The notes beneath the pieces were generated by a model. It saw only the letters and a program-made list of their open reading frames with translations. It ran no database searches and was not told where the DNA came from. Both the position numbers and the translations under genes were made by a program. Positions 27,357 through 37,592 of a stretch of DNA of 64,000 nt are shown here, piece after piece (within the stretch, counting starts at the first letter, position 1; every line of letters starts with the position of its first letter). The DNA comes from Defluviicoccus sp. (GTDB lineage Bacteria; Pseudomonadota; Alphaproteobacteria; MPNO01), in contig JAJEHI010000174.1 in assembly GCA_022823775.1 (NCBI GenBank), forward strand, positions 1-64,000, given 5' to 3'.

Positions 27357-27560
27357 GTGGAAGTTCTCGTACGGGACAACGATGTCGATCAGGCGCTCAG
27401 GGCGCTCAAGAAGAAGATGCAGCGCGAGGGCATCTTCCGCGAGATGAAGATGCGGCGCTCGTATGAAAAGCCGTCGGAAAGACGCGCGCGGGAAAAGGCT
27501 GAAGCCATCCGTCGCGCCCGCAAGCTCGAGAGAAAGCGCTTGGAGCGCGAGGGCTACTAG
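27357..27560 (+). CDS. rpsU: 30S ribosomal protein S21
   Basis: [56 protein letters not shown]. Confidence 0.96.
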   Translation: MEVLVRDNDVDQALRALKKKMQREGIFREMKMRRSYEKPSERRAREKAEAIRRARKLERKRLEREGY

Positions 27561-27587
27561 CCCCTGCCGCCTGCCGAGCCGAAGAAA

Positions 27588-27605
27588 GGCCGCGCCCGCG
27601 CGGCC
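27588..27605 (+). terminator. GC hairpin GGCCGCGC/GCGCGGCC after rpsU
   Basis: Perfect palindrome downstream of rpsU stop, followed by pyrimidine-rich TCTCGCATTT. Confidence 0.5.
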
Positions 27606-27664
27606 TCTCGCATTTCGGGACCGCCGTCTGGCAGCCGGTCCCGCGCTGCACTATAGTCCGGGCC

Positions 27665-28630
27665 ATGTCCGAGACCGTGGCGTGGACGCGGGAAAAGGCG
27701 CTTGCCCTGTTCTCGCTCCCCTTCAACGACCTGATTTTCCAGGCCCAGGCGGTGCACCGCCGCCATTTCGACCCGAACCGGGTCCAGGTCTCGACGCTGC
27801 TCAGCATCAAGACCGGCGGCTGCCCGGAAAACTGCGCCTATTGCCCGCAGAGCGCCCATTTCGACACCGGCGTCGAGAACGAGCGCCTGATGCCGCTCGC
27901 CGACGTCCTCGACGCCGCGCGCGAGGCCAAGGACGCGGGCGCGACCCGGTTCTGCATGGGGGCGGCATGGCGCGGGCCCAACGACCGCGATCTCGGCGCC
28001 GTCGAGGCGATGATCGCGGGCGTCAAGGAGATCGGGCTCGAAACCTGCGCCACGCTGGGCCTCCTCAAACCGGGGCAGGCCGAACGCCTGCGCGCGGCGG
28101 GGCTCGACTTCTACAACCACAACATCGATACGTCGGAAGCGTATTACGGCGAAATCGTTACCACCCGAAGTTTTGCCGACCGGCTCGACACGCTGGCCAA
28201 GGTGCGCGAGGCCGGCATCGCGGTCTGTTGCGGCGGCATCCTCGGGATGGGCGAGACGCGCGAGGACCGCGCCGACATGCTCGTCGCGCTGGCGACGCTC
28301 CCCGAGCCGCCGGAAAGCGTGCCGATCAACCGGCTCGTCGCGGTCGCGGGGACCCCGCTCGCGAATCCGCCCGCGCTGGACCCGCTTGAGTTCGTCCGCA
28401 CCGTCGCCGTGGCGCGGATCATGATGCCGCGCTCGATGGTACGGCTCTCGGCCGGGCGCCTGGAGATGGACGACGCCACGCAGGCGCTTTGCTTCCTCGC
28501 CGGCGCGAATTCGATCTTCCACGGCGAGCGCCTCCTGACGACCCCCAATCCGGCCGTCCTCGAGGACGAGGGGCTGTTCGACCGGTTGGGGATCGAGCCG
28601 ATGGAAGCGGCCGGACCCGCCGGTGGCTGA
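27665..28630 (+). CDS. bioB: Biotin synthase
   Basis: [21 protein letters not shown] radical SAM motif; [16 protein letters not shown]-like [23 protein letters not shown]. Confidence 0.96.
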   Translation: MSETVAWTREKALALFSLPFNDLIFQAQAVHRRHFDPNRVQVSTLLSIKTGGCPENCAYCPQSAHFDTGVENERLMPLADVLDAAREAKDAGATRFCMGAAWRGPNDRDLGAVEAMIAGVKEIGLETCATLGLLKPGQAERLRAAGLDFYNHNIDTSEAYYGEIVTTRSFADRLDTLAKVREAGIAVCCGGILGMGETREDRADMLVALATLPEPPESVPINRLVAVAGTPLANPPALDPLEFVRTVAVARIMMPRSMVRLSAGRLEMDDATQALCFLAGANSIFHGERLLTTPNPAVLEDEGLFDRLGIEPMEAAGPAGG

Positions 28631-29870
28631 GACGGCCGGGAACCTCTGGTTTCCCTATACGCCGATGAAGGGTATGCCGCCGCCGCTCGAGGCGGTCGGC
28701 ACCGGGGGCGCGCGGATCCGGCTCGCCGACGGGCGCGAGCTGATCGACGGCATCGCATCCTGGTGGACGGCGTGCCACGGCTACAACCACCCGCATATCG
28801 CGGCGGCGATGGAGGCGCAGCTGCGCACGATGCCGCACGTCATGTTCGGCGGCATTGTGCACGAACCGGCAATGCGGCTCGCGCGGCGCTTGACCGGGAT
28901 GCTGGGTTCGGGCCTCGACCGCGTGTTCTTCAGCGATTCCGGCTCGGTATCGGTGGAGATCGCGCTCAAGATGGCGATCCAGTACTGGCGAAATTCCGGT
29001 GTGGAGGGGCACGACAGGTTCGTCTGTTTCCGGGGCGCGTATCACGGCGACACGCTCGGCGCGATGTCGGTGTGCGATCCGGAGGACGGCATGCACCGGC
29101 TGCTGGGCGGCTACGTGCCGTCGCAGATCGTGCTCGACCTGCCGCTCGACGGCGCGGCGGCGGCGGAATTCGAGAGCGCCATCGCGCGTAATGCCCATGA
29201 GATCGCCGCGGTGGTCGTCGAGCCCCTGGTTCAGGCGGCGGGCGGCATGCGCTTCCATCCGCCCGAGACCCTCGCCGCCGTCGCCGACGCCTGTCGCAGA
29301 CACGATCGGCTTCTCATCCTGGATGAAGTCGCGACCGGGTTCGGCCGGACCGGCACGATGTTCGCCTTCGAGCAGGCGGGGATCTCGCCCGACATCGTTT
29401 GCCTCTCCAAGGCGCTCACCGGCGGCACGATGGGCCTCGCGGCCACGGTCGCCAACGGGCGGGTCTTTTCCGCATTCGACAGCGAGGAGGCGGAGCGAGC
29501 GCTGATGCACGGCCCCACCTTCATGGCGAACCCGCTGGGCTGCGCGGCGGCCCACGCTTCGCTCGACCTGTTCGAACGCGAGCCGCGGCTGGAACAGGCG
29601 CGGCAGATCGAGGCGCATCTGCGGGAGGCTCTCGAGCCCTGCCGGGCGATGAAGCGGGTCGTGGACGTTCGCGTGCTGGGCGCGGTGGGCGTCGTCGAAC
29701 TCAACCGGATCGACGACCTCGCGGCCATGCGGATGCGCTTCGTCGAGGAAGGCGTGTGGATCCGCCCGCTGGGCAATGTCGTCTACCTGATGCCTCCGCT
29801 GGTCGTCGCGCCCGACGAGCTCGATATCCTGGCCGGCGCGATACGCCGGGTGGTCGGCGAGCTCCGCTAG
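28623..29870 (+). CDS. bioA: Adenosylmethionine-8-amino-7-oxononanoate aminotransferase
   Basis: [49 protein letters not shown]. Confidence 0.93.
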   Translation: MAETAGNLWFPYTPMKGMPPPLEAVGTGGARIRLADGRELIDGIASWWTACHGYNHPHIAAAMEAQLRTMPHVMFGGIVHEPAMRLARRLTGMLGSGLDRVFFSDSGSVSVEIALKMAIQYWRNSGVEGHDRFVCFRGAYHGDTLGAMSVCDPEDGMHRLLGGYVPSQIVLDLPLDGAAAAEFESAIARNAHEIAAVVVEPLVQAAGGMRFHPPETLAAVADACRRHDRLLILDEVATGFGRTGTMFAFEQAGISPDIVCLSKALTGGTMGLAATVANGRVFSAFDSEEAERALMHGPTFMANPLGCAAAHASLDLFEREPRLEQARQIEAHLREALEPCRAMKRVVDVRVLGAVGVVELNRIDDLAAMRMRFVEEGVWIRPLGNVVYLMPPLVVAPDELDILAGAIRRVVGELR

Positions 29871-31246
29871 GCGGGCGGCGGTACGTCCGCGGCTTTCATT
29901 GCTTCGGCCTGGCGCGCGGCGAGCTTGTCGGCGTCGAAATCCGCGATCAGGTCGTGGAACAGCCGATGCCAGTTGATCTCGGCCCTGAGATGCATGAAGA
30001 CCGAGCCCAGCCCGATGGCGGCGCGGTCCATCAGCACGAACTCCCTCGGCGGGCGCACCCCGCCCAGCCGGCGCAGCTCGCGATGCACCTTCCCGGCGAC
30101 CTCGGCGCCGTAGACCCGGCTGTTGGAGCCCTCGATCGGACGCGGCCTGTCCTCCAGTAGCGGCGCGTAGAGGAACGAAGCCCAGAGGTTCAGGGTGTCT
30201 ATCATCTCGTTGGACAGCCCCACGAACCCCCAGCCCTCGTAGGCATGCACCGCAAGCGCGCGATCGTCCCGGTCGATCGCGTGGTAGAGGTCGATCGCGC
30301 CTTTGACGAAGGCCGGGGAGAATATGCGGATACAGCCGAAATCGAGCAGGTTCACCGATGCGTCCGGCCGCACGGTGTAGTTGCCGAGATGTGGATCCCC
30401 GTGGATGACCCCGTAATAGTAGAACGGCACATACCAGGCGCGGAACATGTTGTAGGCGACAGCGTTGCGGATCTCGATGTCCTCGTCGGCGAGTTCCAGC
30501 AGCCTGCGGCCGTCGAGCCATGTCATGGTCAGCAACCGCCCGGTCGAAAGGCCGGTGACGGGTTCGGGCACATGCACGCCCTCCTCCTCCGCATGCATCG
30601 ACCGGTAGAGTTCCATGTGGCGCAGCTCGCGGTCGTAATCGACCTCTTCGCGCAGCCGGGCGGCGATCTCGGCCTGGACCTCGCGCGGATCGACCGCCTT
30701 GTCATAGCGGCGGTAGACGGCGAACACGACGCGGAGCTGCCGGAGATCGGCTTCGACCGCCGAAGCCATATCGGGATACTGGAGCTTGCAGGCGAGCGGG
30801 CGTCCGTCGAGGCCGACCGCGCGATGGACCTGGCCGAGAGAGGCAGCGGCGGCGGCGTTGCGTTCGAAGCTCGAGAACCGTTTTTCCCAGCCGTCGCCGA
30901 GCTCGGCCGTCATCCGGCGGCGGACGAAGAGCCAGCCCATCGGCGGCGCATTGGCCTGCAACTCGCCGAGCTCGGCGACGTATTCCGGCGGCAGGACGTC
31001 CGGGACGGTCGACATCAGCTGCGCGACCTTCATCAGCGGCCCCTTGAGGCCGCCGAGGGCGCGCTTGAGATCCTCGGCGTTCCGATCCCGGTCCATCCGG
31101 ACGCCGAGATAGCGCTCGCCCGCGAACCGCGCCGCGATACCGCCGACCGCGGTGCCGACGCGGGTGTAGCGCCGCACCCGTCCGGCCAGCCGGTTCTCCT
31201 CGTCCCGGCGCGCGCCGTCGCTCAGGCGGCTGGGCGGGCGCCTCAC
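29867..31246 (-). CDS. ABC1/AarF/UbiB-family protein kinase-like protein
   Basis: LKGPLMKVAQLMSTVPDVLPPEY, AAAASLGQVHRAVGLDGRPLACKLQYPDM, YYGVIHGDPHLGNYTVRPDASVNLLDFGCIRIF; GTG start proposed at 31246. Confidence 0.92.
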   Translation of the reverse strand: MRRPPSRLSDGARRDEENRLAGRVRRYTRVGTAVGGIAARFAGERYLGVRMDRDRNAEDLKRALGGLKGPLMKVAQLMSTVPDVLPPEYVAELGELQANAPPMGWLFVRRRMTAELGDGWEKRFSSFERNAAAAASLGQVHRAVGLDGRPLACKLQYPDMASAVEADLRQLRVVFAVYRRYDKAVDPREVQAEIAARLREEVDYDRELRHMELYRSMHAEEEGVHVPEPVTGLSTGRLLTMTWLDGRRLLELADEDIEIRNAVAYNMFRAWYVPFYYYGVIHGDPHLGNYTVRPDASVNLLDFGCIRIFSPAFVKGAIDLYHAIDRDDRALAVHAYEGWGFVGLSNEMIDTLNLWASFLYAPLLEDRPRPIEGSNSRVYGAEVAGKVHRELRRLGGVRPPREFVLMDRAAIGLGSVFMHLRAEINWHRLFHDLIADFDADKLAARQAEAMKAADVPPPA

Positions 31247-33030
31247 GAAACGGCCTCCAGCTCGTCGATCGTCGTCTCGATCAGGGACAGCCCTTTCGCC
31301 CAGAACGCCGGCTCCGAAGCGTCGAGCCCGAACGGCGCCAGCAGCTCCCGATGGTGCAACGTGCCGCCGGCCTCCAGCATCGAGAGATATTTCTCCGGAA
31401 AGTCGGGCTCTCCCGCCTCGAAGACCGCATAGAGCGAGTTCACCAGACAGTCCCCGAATGCGTAGGCGTAGACATAGAACGGCGAATGCACGAAATGCGG
31501 GATGTAGGCCCAGTAGTAGCGGTAGTCGCCGCCGAGCCGGATCGCGGGGCCGAGGCTCTCGCGCTGGACATCGAGCCAGATATCGCACAGGCGCTCGGCG
31601 GTCAGCTCGCCCTCGCGACGCTCCTCGTGGACGATGCTCTCGAACCGGTAGAAGGCGATCTGGCGGACCACCGTGTTCAGCATGTCCTCGACCTTGGAGG
31701 CCAGGAGTCGTTTTCGCTCCCCGGGGTCGCCAGCGCGGTCGAGCAGCGCGCGGAAGGTCAGCATCTCGCCGAACACCGACGCGGTTTCCGCGAGCGTCAG
31801 CGGCGTTTCCGCCATCAGCGGGCCCTGGGCTCCGGCCAGCACCTGATGGACGCCGTGACCGAGCTCGTGCGCCAGCGTCATCACGTCGCGCGCCCCGCCC
31901 TGATAGTTGAGCAGGATATAGGGATGCGCCGACGGCACCGTGGAATGGGAGAACGCGCCCGGCGACTTCCCGGCGCGAGGCGCCGCGTCGATCCAGCGGT
32001 CGTCGAAGAACCGGCTCCCGATCTCGCGCATCCTGGGCGAGAACGCGCCATAGGCGTCGAGCACGATCCTCGCCGCCTCGCCCCACGGAATGTCGGTGTC
32101 CTCGTCTCCCGGGAGCGGCGCGTTGCGATCCCAGTAATCCAGCGTATCGACGCCGAACCAGCGCGCCTTGAGCGCGTAGTAGCGGTGGGACAGCCGCGGA
32201 CAGGCGGCCCTTACGGCCTCGGTCAACGCATCGACCACCGGCGCATCGACCCGGTTGGAAAGATGGCGGGCGGCCTGGGGGGTTTCGTATCCGCGCCAGC
32301 CGTCCTCGATCTCCTTGTCCTTGGCCAGCGTATTGGCGATCAAGGCGAACAGGCGCACATTTTCCCGGAGGATACGACCTACCGACCCGGCCGCCTCCCT
32401 GCGGAGCGCGGCATCGGGGCCCGAGAGCAGGTGAAGCGCCTCCTGAACGGTCAATTCCCGGCCGTCGACCGGGAACCGGAGCGCGGCCACGGTCTCGTCG
32501 AACAGGCGGGTCCACGCCGCCCGGCCGGTGAGCCGTTTGACGTGAAACAGCCGTTCGGTTTCCTCGTCCAGCCGGTGGGCGCGGGCCAAGCGGATATCGC
32601 GCAACCACGGCCGGTAGCGGGCGGCCTCGGGATCGGCGAGCTTGTTCTCGACCTCGTCGTCCTCCATCCGGCCGATTTCGAGGGTAAAGAACAGAAGCTC
32701 GCCGGTGATCGCGGTGACCCGTTCGCGGACCGCCTGACGGAACCTGCCGATCCCGGGATCGGCGAGGTCGCCGGCGTGCAGGAGCTGGGCATAGCTCTCG
32801 GCGCGGGCGGCCCGCTCCGAGATCGCTTCGTAAGCCTCGATCGCGCGTCCGAACGCCCTGCCGTCGGCCGCCGCGAGCTTCCCCGCCCAGCGCTTCCGGA
32901 ATGCGCGGGCATCTTGCTCCGCCCTGTCGAGATCGGCCGCGAGCGCCGGGCTGTCCGGCGCCGGGTAGAGGTCGGCGAGATTCCATTCCGGCAGGGCGAG
33001 GACGGCTTCCTTGTGCGGTCGATCTGTCAT
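31243..33030 (-). CDS. M3 family oligoendopeptidase (PepF type)
   Basis: MTLAHELGHGVHQVLAG HExxH-like zinc site (HELGH); WNLADLYPAPDSPALAADL; ATG at 33030. Confidence 0.92.
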   Translation of the reverse strand: MTDRPHKEAVLALPEWNLADLYPAPDSPALAADLDRAEQDARAFRKRWAGKLAAADGRAFGRAIEAYEAISERAARAESYAQLLHAGDLADPGIGRFRQAVRERVTAITGELLFFTLEIGRMEDDEVENKLADPEAARYRPWLRDIRLARAHRLDEETERLFHVKRLTGRAAWTRLFDETVAALRFPVDGRELTVQEALHLLSGPDAALRREAAGSVGRILRENVRLFALIANTLAKDKEIEDGWRGYETPQAARHLSNRVDAPVVDALTEAVRAACPRLSHRYYALKARWFGVDTLDYWDRNAPLPGDEDTDIPWGEAARIVLDAYGAFSPRMREIGSRFFDDRWIDAAPRAGKSPGAFSHSTVPSAHPYILLNYQGGARDVMTLAHELGHGVHQVLAGAQGPLMAETPLTLAETASVFGEMLTFRALLDRAGDPGERKRLLASKVEDMLNTVVRQIAFYRFESIVHEERREGELTAERLCDIWLDVQRESLGPAIRLGGDYRYYWAYIPHFVHSPFYVYAYAFGDCLVNSLYAVFEAGEPDFPEKYLSMLEAGGTLHHRELLAPFGLDASEPAFWAKGLSLIETTIDELEAVS

Positions 33031-33233
33031 TCGCGGCTCCGGCTCCCCGCAGGGATATAGCGCCCGCACAGGCACAACTCCACCGGCCGCGCGGCGCCCG
33101 ATAGCCCCCGACTCCGACGCAGGACGCCAGCGTGACGGCTTTTGCCGCAATTTCCGCTGGCGTCGGGCGACCCGCTTGTTCAATTTGGCTTCGGCGGCTG
33201 ATCGTCGCGGTTCGAATCGAGGGAGCGGATTTC

Positions 33234-33932
33234 ATGGCGGATCGGGAAAAGGCACTCATCGTTGGCGTCGGCGGCGGGCTCAGCGCCTCGCTCGCGCGGC
33301 TGTTCCACAAGGAAGGCATGGCGGTGGCGCTCGCCGCGCGCAACGCCGACAAGCTCGACGGGCTCGCCGACGAGATCGGCGGCTCGGCGCATGCCTGCGA
33401 CGCCTCCGATCCGGCCTCGGTGGCGGCGCTGTTCGAAGCGGTGACGGACGGCATGGGCGCGCCCGACATCGTCGTGTTCAACCCGTCCTACCGGGCGCGC
33501 GGGCCGATCGTCGATCTCGATCCCGAACAGGTGCGCCGGGTGATCGAGATCAGCTGTTTCGGCGGGTTCCTCGTGACGCAGCAGGCGGCGCGCCAGATGA
33601 TCGAGCGCGGTTCGGGAACGATCCTGCTCACCGGCGCCTCGGCCAGCGTCAAGGGCTATCCCAACTCCAGCTCGTTCGCCATGGGCAAGTTCGGCCTGCG
33701 CGGCCTCGCCCAGAGCCTCGCGCGCGAGCTGCAGCCGAAGAACGTCCATGTCGCCCATTTCGTCATCGACGGCGGCATCGCGAAGGCGGGCGACGGCCGG
33801 GTTGCCGAGCGCGGGCCGGACGGCACCCTGGATCCGGACGCGATCGCCGAGACCTATCTCCACATCCACCGCCAGCACCGCAGCGCCTGGACCTGGGAGG
33901 TGGAGGTCAGACCCTGGGTGGAAACGTTCTGA
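33234..33932 (+). CDS. SDR family NAD(P)-dependent oxidoreductase
   Basis: ALIVGVGGGLSASLARLFHKEGMAVALAARN; LTGASASVKGYPNSSSFAMGKFGLRGLAQSLAREL. Confidence 0.88.
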   Translation: MADREKALIVGVGGGLSASLARLFHKEGMAVALAARNADKLDGLADEIGGSAHACDASDPASVAALFEAVTDGMGAPDIVVFNPSYRARGPIVDLDPEQVRRVIEISCFGGFLVTQQAARQMIERGSGTILLTGASASVKGYPNSSSFAMGKFGLRGLAQSLARELQPKNVHVAHFVIDGGIAKAGDGRVAERGPDGTLDPDAIAETYLHIHRQHRSAWTWEVEVRPWVETF

Positions 33933-33953
33933 AGCGGGCGGAACGGCACAAGC

Positions 33954-34460
33954 GTGGAGTCTCGCATGCCCGGAGCGGTCGGAAACCTGCTCTATCGCTG
34001 GCTACTTGTAACCGCGGTCCTGCTGGCGGGTATTGCCCCGGCATTCGGCGAGCCGGAGTATCGGATGAGCCTCGCCTTCCTCAAGAGTTTCCATCCGGAT
34101 TCGCCCCGGAAGCATGAATACAGCACCAATCACCCTTCGGCGGGCGTCGGCGGACCCGTGACGGGAGAGTGGCTGCGCTGGCGGGCGGGTGCGGTGCGGA
34201 ATTCCCATTCGCGCTGGGGGCCGTTCGTCGGATTGTCCGGCACGTTCGAAATTGCCGAGGATTGGCGCGCGGGGCTGAACGCCGGCATCGCGGGGAACTA
34301 CTCCCGCAACAGTTGGGTGCGCGTGGGAGCGCTGCCGATCGTGCAATGGAAGGAACGCGAAAGCGAGCTCATCTGGGAGTTCGGCCTCGCCTACCACCCG
34401 GACGCGACCTTTGTCGGGGTCGGCGTCCATATTCCGTTTTCGGTGCTGGAAACGAGGTGA
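33954..34460 (+). CDS. Hypothetical exported, probably outer-membrane beta-barrel-like protein
   Basis: N-terminal signal sequence LLYRWLLVTAVLLAGIAPAFGEP; alternating W/Y-rich strands; C-terminal VGVGVHIPFSVLETR. Confidence 0.55.
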   Translation: MESRMPGAVGNLLYRWLLVTAVLLAGIAPAFGEPEYRMSLAFLKSFHPDSPRKHEYSTNHPSAGVGGPVTGEWLRWRAGAVRNSHSRWGPFVGLSGTFEIAEDWRAGLNAGIAGNYSRNSWVRVGALPIVQWKERESELIWEFGLAYHPDATFVGVGVHIPFSVLETR

Positions 34461-34468
34461 ACCGGGGC

Positions 34469-34558
34469 TGGCGGAGGGAGTGGGATTCGAACCCACGATA
34501 CCGTTTCCGGTATACACGCTTTCCAAGCGTGCGCCTTCAGCCGCTCGGCCACCCCTCC
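34469..34558 (-). tRNA. tRNA-Ser(GGA), CCA encoded
   Basis: Reverse complement GGAGGGGTGGCCGAGCGGCTGAAGGCGCACGCTTGGAAAGCGTGTATACCGGAAACGGTATCGTGGGTTCGAATCCCACTCCCTCCGCCA; class II with long variable arm. Confidence 0.96.
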
Positions 34559-34567
34559 GTCGGCCGC

Positions 34568-34595
34568 ACTCTAGCACCGGGCAGGGCCCGTTCAA
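34568..34595 (-). promoter_or_regulatory. Candidate sigma70 promoter TTGAAC-N16-TAGAGT for tRNA-Ser
   Basis: Minus strand TTGAACGGGCCCTGCCCGGTGCTAGAGT just upstream of tRNA. Confidence 0.6.
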
Positions 34596-34693
34596 GGGCC
34601 GGCGAACGGTTGACAGGGGATTCCGCGGACTCGATCATCCGCCGGACGCGTCGAACGCTTTCCCGCCTCCCGGCTCAAGAAAGGGGACTCCCC

Positions 34694-35731
34694 ATGCCGA
34701 CAAGATTCTCTTCCGCTTTCCGGGCTTCGCTGGGCGGAGCGCTCGTCGCCGCGATAGCGGCAGGCATGCTGTCCGGCCTCGGCGGCGGCGCCCACGCGGT
34801 CGAGCTGAAGCTCGCGCATTTCATGTCGCCCAAACACCCGATGGACCGCTTCATCATGCGGCCGTGGTCGGAGGAAGTGGCGACGCTGTCCGGCGGCGAC
34901 CTGAGGATCCGGATCTATCCGGGCGGCGCGCTGGGCAAGGGTCCGGTCGCGCAATACAAGCGCGCGGTCGACGGGGTGGCGGACGTCGCCTTCGGCCTCC
35001 CCGGGTTCACCTCCAAGCTGTTCCCCAGGGTGGGCGTCGTCGAGCTGCCGGGTATCGCGCCGACCTCGAGCGATGCGACCGACGCGATGTGGAACGCCAT
35101 GGGCGAGCTCGCGCCGGAGTTCCGCCGGGTCAAGCTGCTCGCGCTCTGGACCAACGAACGCCAGGTGCTGATGACCCGCAAGACGCCCATCCGCTCGGTC
35201 GCCGACATGAAGGATCTCAAGTTCCGGGTTCCTTCGAGGACCCAGGGCGAGGCGATCAAGGCGCTCGGAGCGGTGCCGGTCTTCATGCCCATCAACCGGG
35301 TTTACAACGCGCTCAATACCGGCGTCATCGACGGCGTGCTGACCGGGCCGAGCACCATCGTCAGCTTCAAGTTCAACGAGGTCGCGAAGTACTACACCAC
35401 CGGCTGGCCGCTGGGCCGGTCGCCGTTCTACCTGGTGATGAACAACGGGACGTTCGACAAGCTGTCGGACGAACACAAGGCGCTGGTCGAACGCACGACG
35501 GGACGGGCGATGAGCCTGCGGGCGGCGAACTTCTACATGCGCGCCGGAAACAAGGGGCTCGACCGGGTGCGCAACTCGGACAAGCACGAGGTCATCGCGC
35601 TCTCCGGCAAGGCCCTGGAGGAAGGCGTGGCGCGGCTGATGGCGGCCCGCGCGGCGCAGGTCAAGGCGCTGGATTCCCGCGGCGTGCCGGCAAGCGCCAT
35701 TCTGAAGGCGATGGGGGTCGCGGGCAGCTAA
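34694..35731 (+). CDS. TRAP transporter substrate-binding protein (DctP type)
   Basis: Signal peptide; VELKLAHFMSPKHPMDRFIMRPWSEEVATLSGGDLRIRIYPGGALGKGP. Confidence 0.93.
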   Translation: MPTRFSSAFRASLGGALVAAIAAGMLSGLGGGAHAVELKLAHFMSPKHPMDRFIMRPWSEEVATLSGGDLRIRIYPGGALGKGPVAQYKRAVDGVADVAFGLPGFTSKLFPRVGVVELPGIAPTSSDATDAMWNAMGELAPEFRRVKLLALWTNERQVLMTRKTPIRSVADMKDLKFRVPSRTQGEAIKALGAVPVFMPINRVYNALNTGVIDGVLTGPSTIVSFKFNEVAKYYTTGWPLGRSPFYLVMNNGTFDKLSDEHKALVERTTGRAMSLRAANFYMRAGNKGLDRVRNSDKHEVIALSGKALEEGVARLMAARAAQVKALDSRGVPASAILKAMGVAGS

Positions 35732-35746
35732 CCCCGGCCCGGGGTC

Positions 35747-36265
35747 TTGCGCGCCGGCCTGGAGAGGCTTTCGGGTTCCGTCGGCGCTGGCGTGCGCCTG
35801 ATGGCGATCGTCGGCGGGGCGATGCTGATGTGCCTGATGGCGCTCACCGTGGTCGCGGTGACGCTCCGGAAGTTCAACGACCCGATCCTCGGCACCCAGG
35901 ACCTGTCGGAGGCGGGGCTCACGATCGTCGTGTTCTTCGCCATGGCCTATTCGGGGTGGACCGGCGGGCACATCGCCGTCGACCTGATCGGCAACTTCGT
36001 CTCCGCGCGAAAACTGGCGCTCGTGGATGCCGGCGTGCGCGTCGCCTGCGGGCTGTTCTTCGTCGTCGTCGCCTGGCAGAGCCTGAGCCAGGGCCTCGAC
36101 GCGCTTGAGTTCGGCGACGGGTTCAACCTCCTCGATATCCCGCATTATCCGTTCTACTTCGTGATCGCTTTTGGCTCGCTGGTGTTCGCCTTCGTCCTGA
36201 TCGTGCTGGGACTGCGCTCGGCATGCCGCCTGCCCGAAATCGCGAGACAGGGGGTCGATGAGTAA
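35747..36265 (+). CDS. TRAP transporter small permease (DctQ type)
   Basis: About 4 TM segments; TTG start; between DctP and DctM genes. Confidence 0.88.
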   Translation: MRAGLERLSGSVGAGVRLMAIVGGAMLMCLMALTVVAVTLRKFNDPILGTQDLSEAGLTIVVFFAMAYSGWTGGHIAVDLIGNFVSARKLALVDAGVRVACGLFFVVVAWQSLSQGLDALEFGDGFNLLDIPHYPFYFVIAFGSLVFAFVLIVLGLRSACRLPEIARQGVDE

Positions 36266-37562
36266 TTCCCTGATCGGCGTCATTGGCATCCTCGCGCTGT
36301 TCGGGCTCCTCGCCATCCGCATGCCGGTGGGCATCGTGATGATGCTGGTGGGCTTCGTCGGCGTCGGCGTGATGAACGGCTGGCCGGCCGCGCTCTCGAC
36401 GCTGGGCAGCGAGCCCTTCGTGATCGCGTCCAACTTCGAGCTGATGATCATCCCGATGTTCGTGCTGATGGGGAATCTCGCCTCGATATCGGGGATGAGC
36501 CGGGACCTCTACGGCGCCGCCTATGCCTGGTTCGGGCACTGGCGGGGCGGGCTCGCCTCGGCGACCATCGCGGCTTGCGCGGGCTTCGCGGCGCTGTCCG
36601 GCTCTTCGGTCGCTTCCGCCGTGACGATGGGCCGCGTCGCCCTGCCGGAGATGCGGCGCTACGCGTACCACCCTAGGCTCGCGACCGGCGCGATCGCGGC
36701 CGGCGGCACGCTCGGCATCCTGATCCCGCCGTCGACCGGCTTCGTGATCTACGCCATCCTGACCGAGGAATCGATCGGCCGCCTGTTCCTCGCGGGCGTC
36801 CTCCCCGGACTGCTGCTCACCGCGCTGTTCATGGTCGCCATCGCGATCCAGACCCGGTTCAGGCCGGCGCTCGGCCCGCCGGGGCCGGTGCTTCCGCTGG
36901 CCGAGCGATTCCGGGCGACCGGCCGGGCGACCGCGATGATCGGCATCGTGGTCATTACCATCGGGGGCATCTATTCCGGGTTCTTCACCGCCGGAGAGGC
37001 CGCGGGCGTCGGCGCGTTCCTCGCGTTCCTGCTCGCGCTGGCGCGGCGCAGCGTCACCCCTTCCTCGCTCAACTTCACCCTGCTGGAGACCGTGCGGACC
37101 AGCGCATTCGCGTTCCTGATCCTGATCGGCGCGCACATCTTCAACCCGTTCCTCGCCCTCACCCAGATTCCGAGCGACCTCGCCGAGATCCTGATCGGCA
37201 CCGAGCTTCCCCGGCTCGGCATCCTCGCGATCCTTCTCGCCGCGTTCATCGTCCTCGGCATGTTCCTGGAGGGCTTCGCGATCCTCGTGCTCACCCTTCC
37301 CATCGTTCATCCGCTGATCGTCGAGCTCGGCTACGACCCGATCTGGTTCGGCGTGCTGATGGTGATCGTACTGGAGATGGGGCTGATCAGCCCGCCGGTG
37401 GGCGTCAACGTCTTCGTCGTCAAGGGGATCGCCGAGGACGTGCCGATGCGCGACATCTTCATCGGAATCCTGCCCTTCTGGGCGGCAATGCTGGTATGCA
37501 TGACGGTGCTGGTTATTTTCCCCGAGATCGCGCTCTTCCTGCCGAACCGGATGATCCAGTAG
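36258..37562 (+). CDS. TRAP transporter large permease (DctM type)
   Basis: SGSSVASAVTMGRVALPEMRRYAYHPRLATGAIAAGGTLGILIPPSTGFVIYAILTEESIGRLFLAGVLPG. Confidence 0.93.
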   Translation: MSNSLIGVIGILALFGLLAIRMPVGIVMMLVGFVGVGVMNGWPAALSTLGSEPFVIASNFELMIIPMFVLMGNLASISGMSRDLYGAAYAWFGHWRGGLASATIAACAGFAALSGSSVASAVTMGRVALPEMRRYAYHPRLATGAIAAGGTLGILIPPSTGFVIYAILTEESIGRLFLAGVLPGLLLTALFMVAIAIQTRFRPALGPPGPVLPLAERFRATGRATAMIGIVVITIGGIYSGFFTAGEAAGVGAFLAFLLALARRSVTPSSLNFTLLETVRTSAFAFLILIGAHIFNPFLALTQIPSDLAEILIGTELPRLGILAILLAAFIVLGMFLEGFAILVLTLPIVHPLIVELGYDPIWFGVLMVIVLEMGLISPPVGVNVFVVKGIAEDVPMRDIFIGILPFWAAMLVCMTVLVIFPEIALFLPNRMIQ

Positions 37563-37592
37563 CGCGGCAGTCCCCGAAGGAAAGGCATCCCG

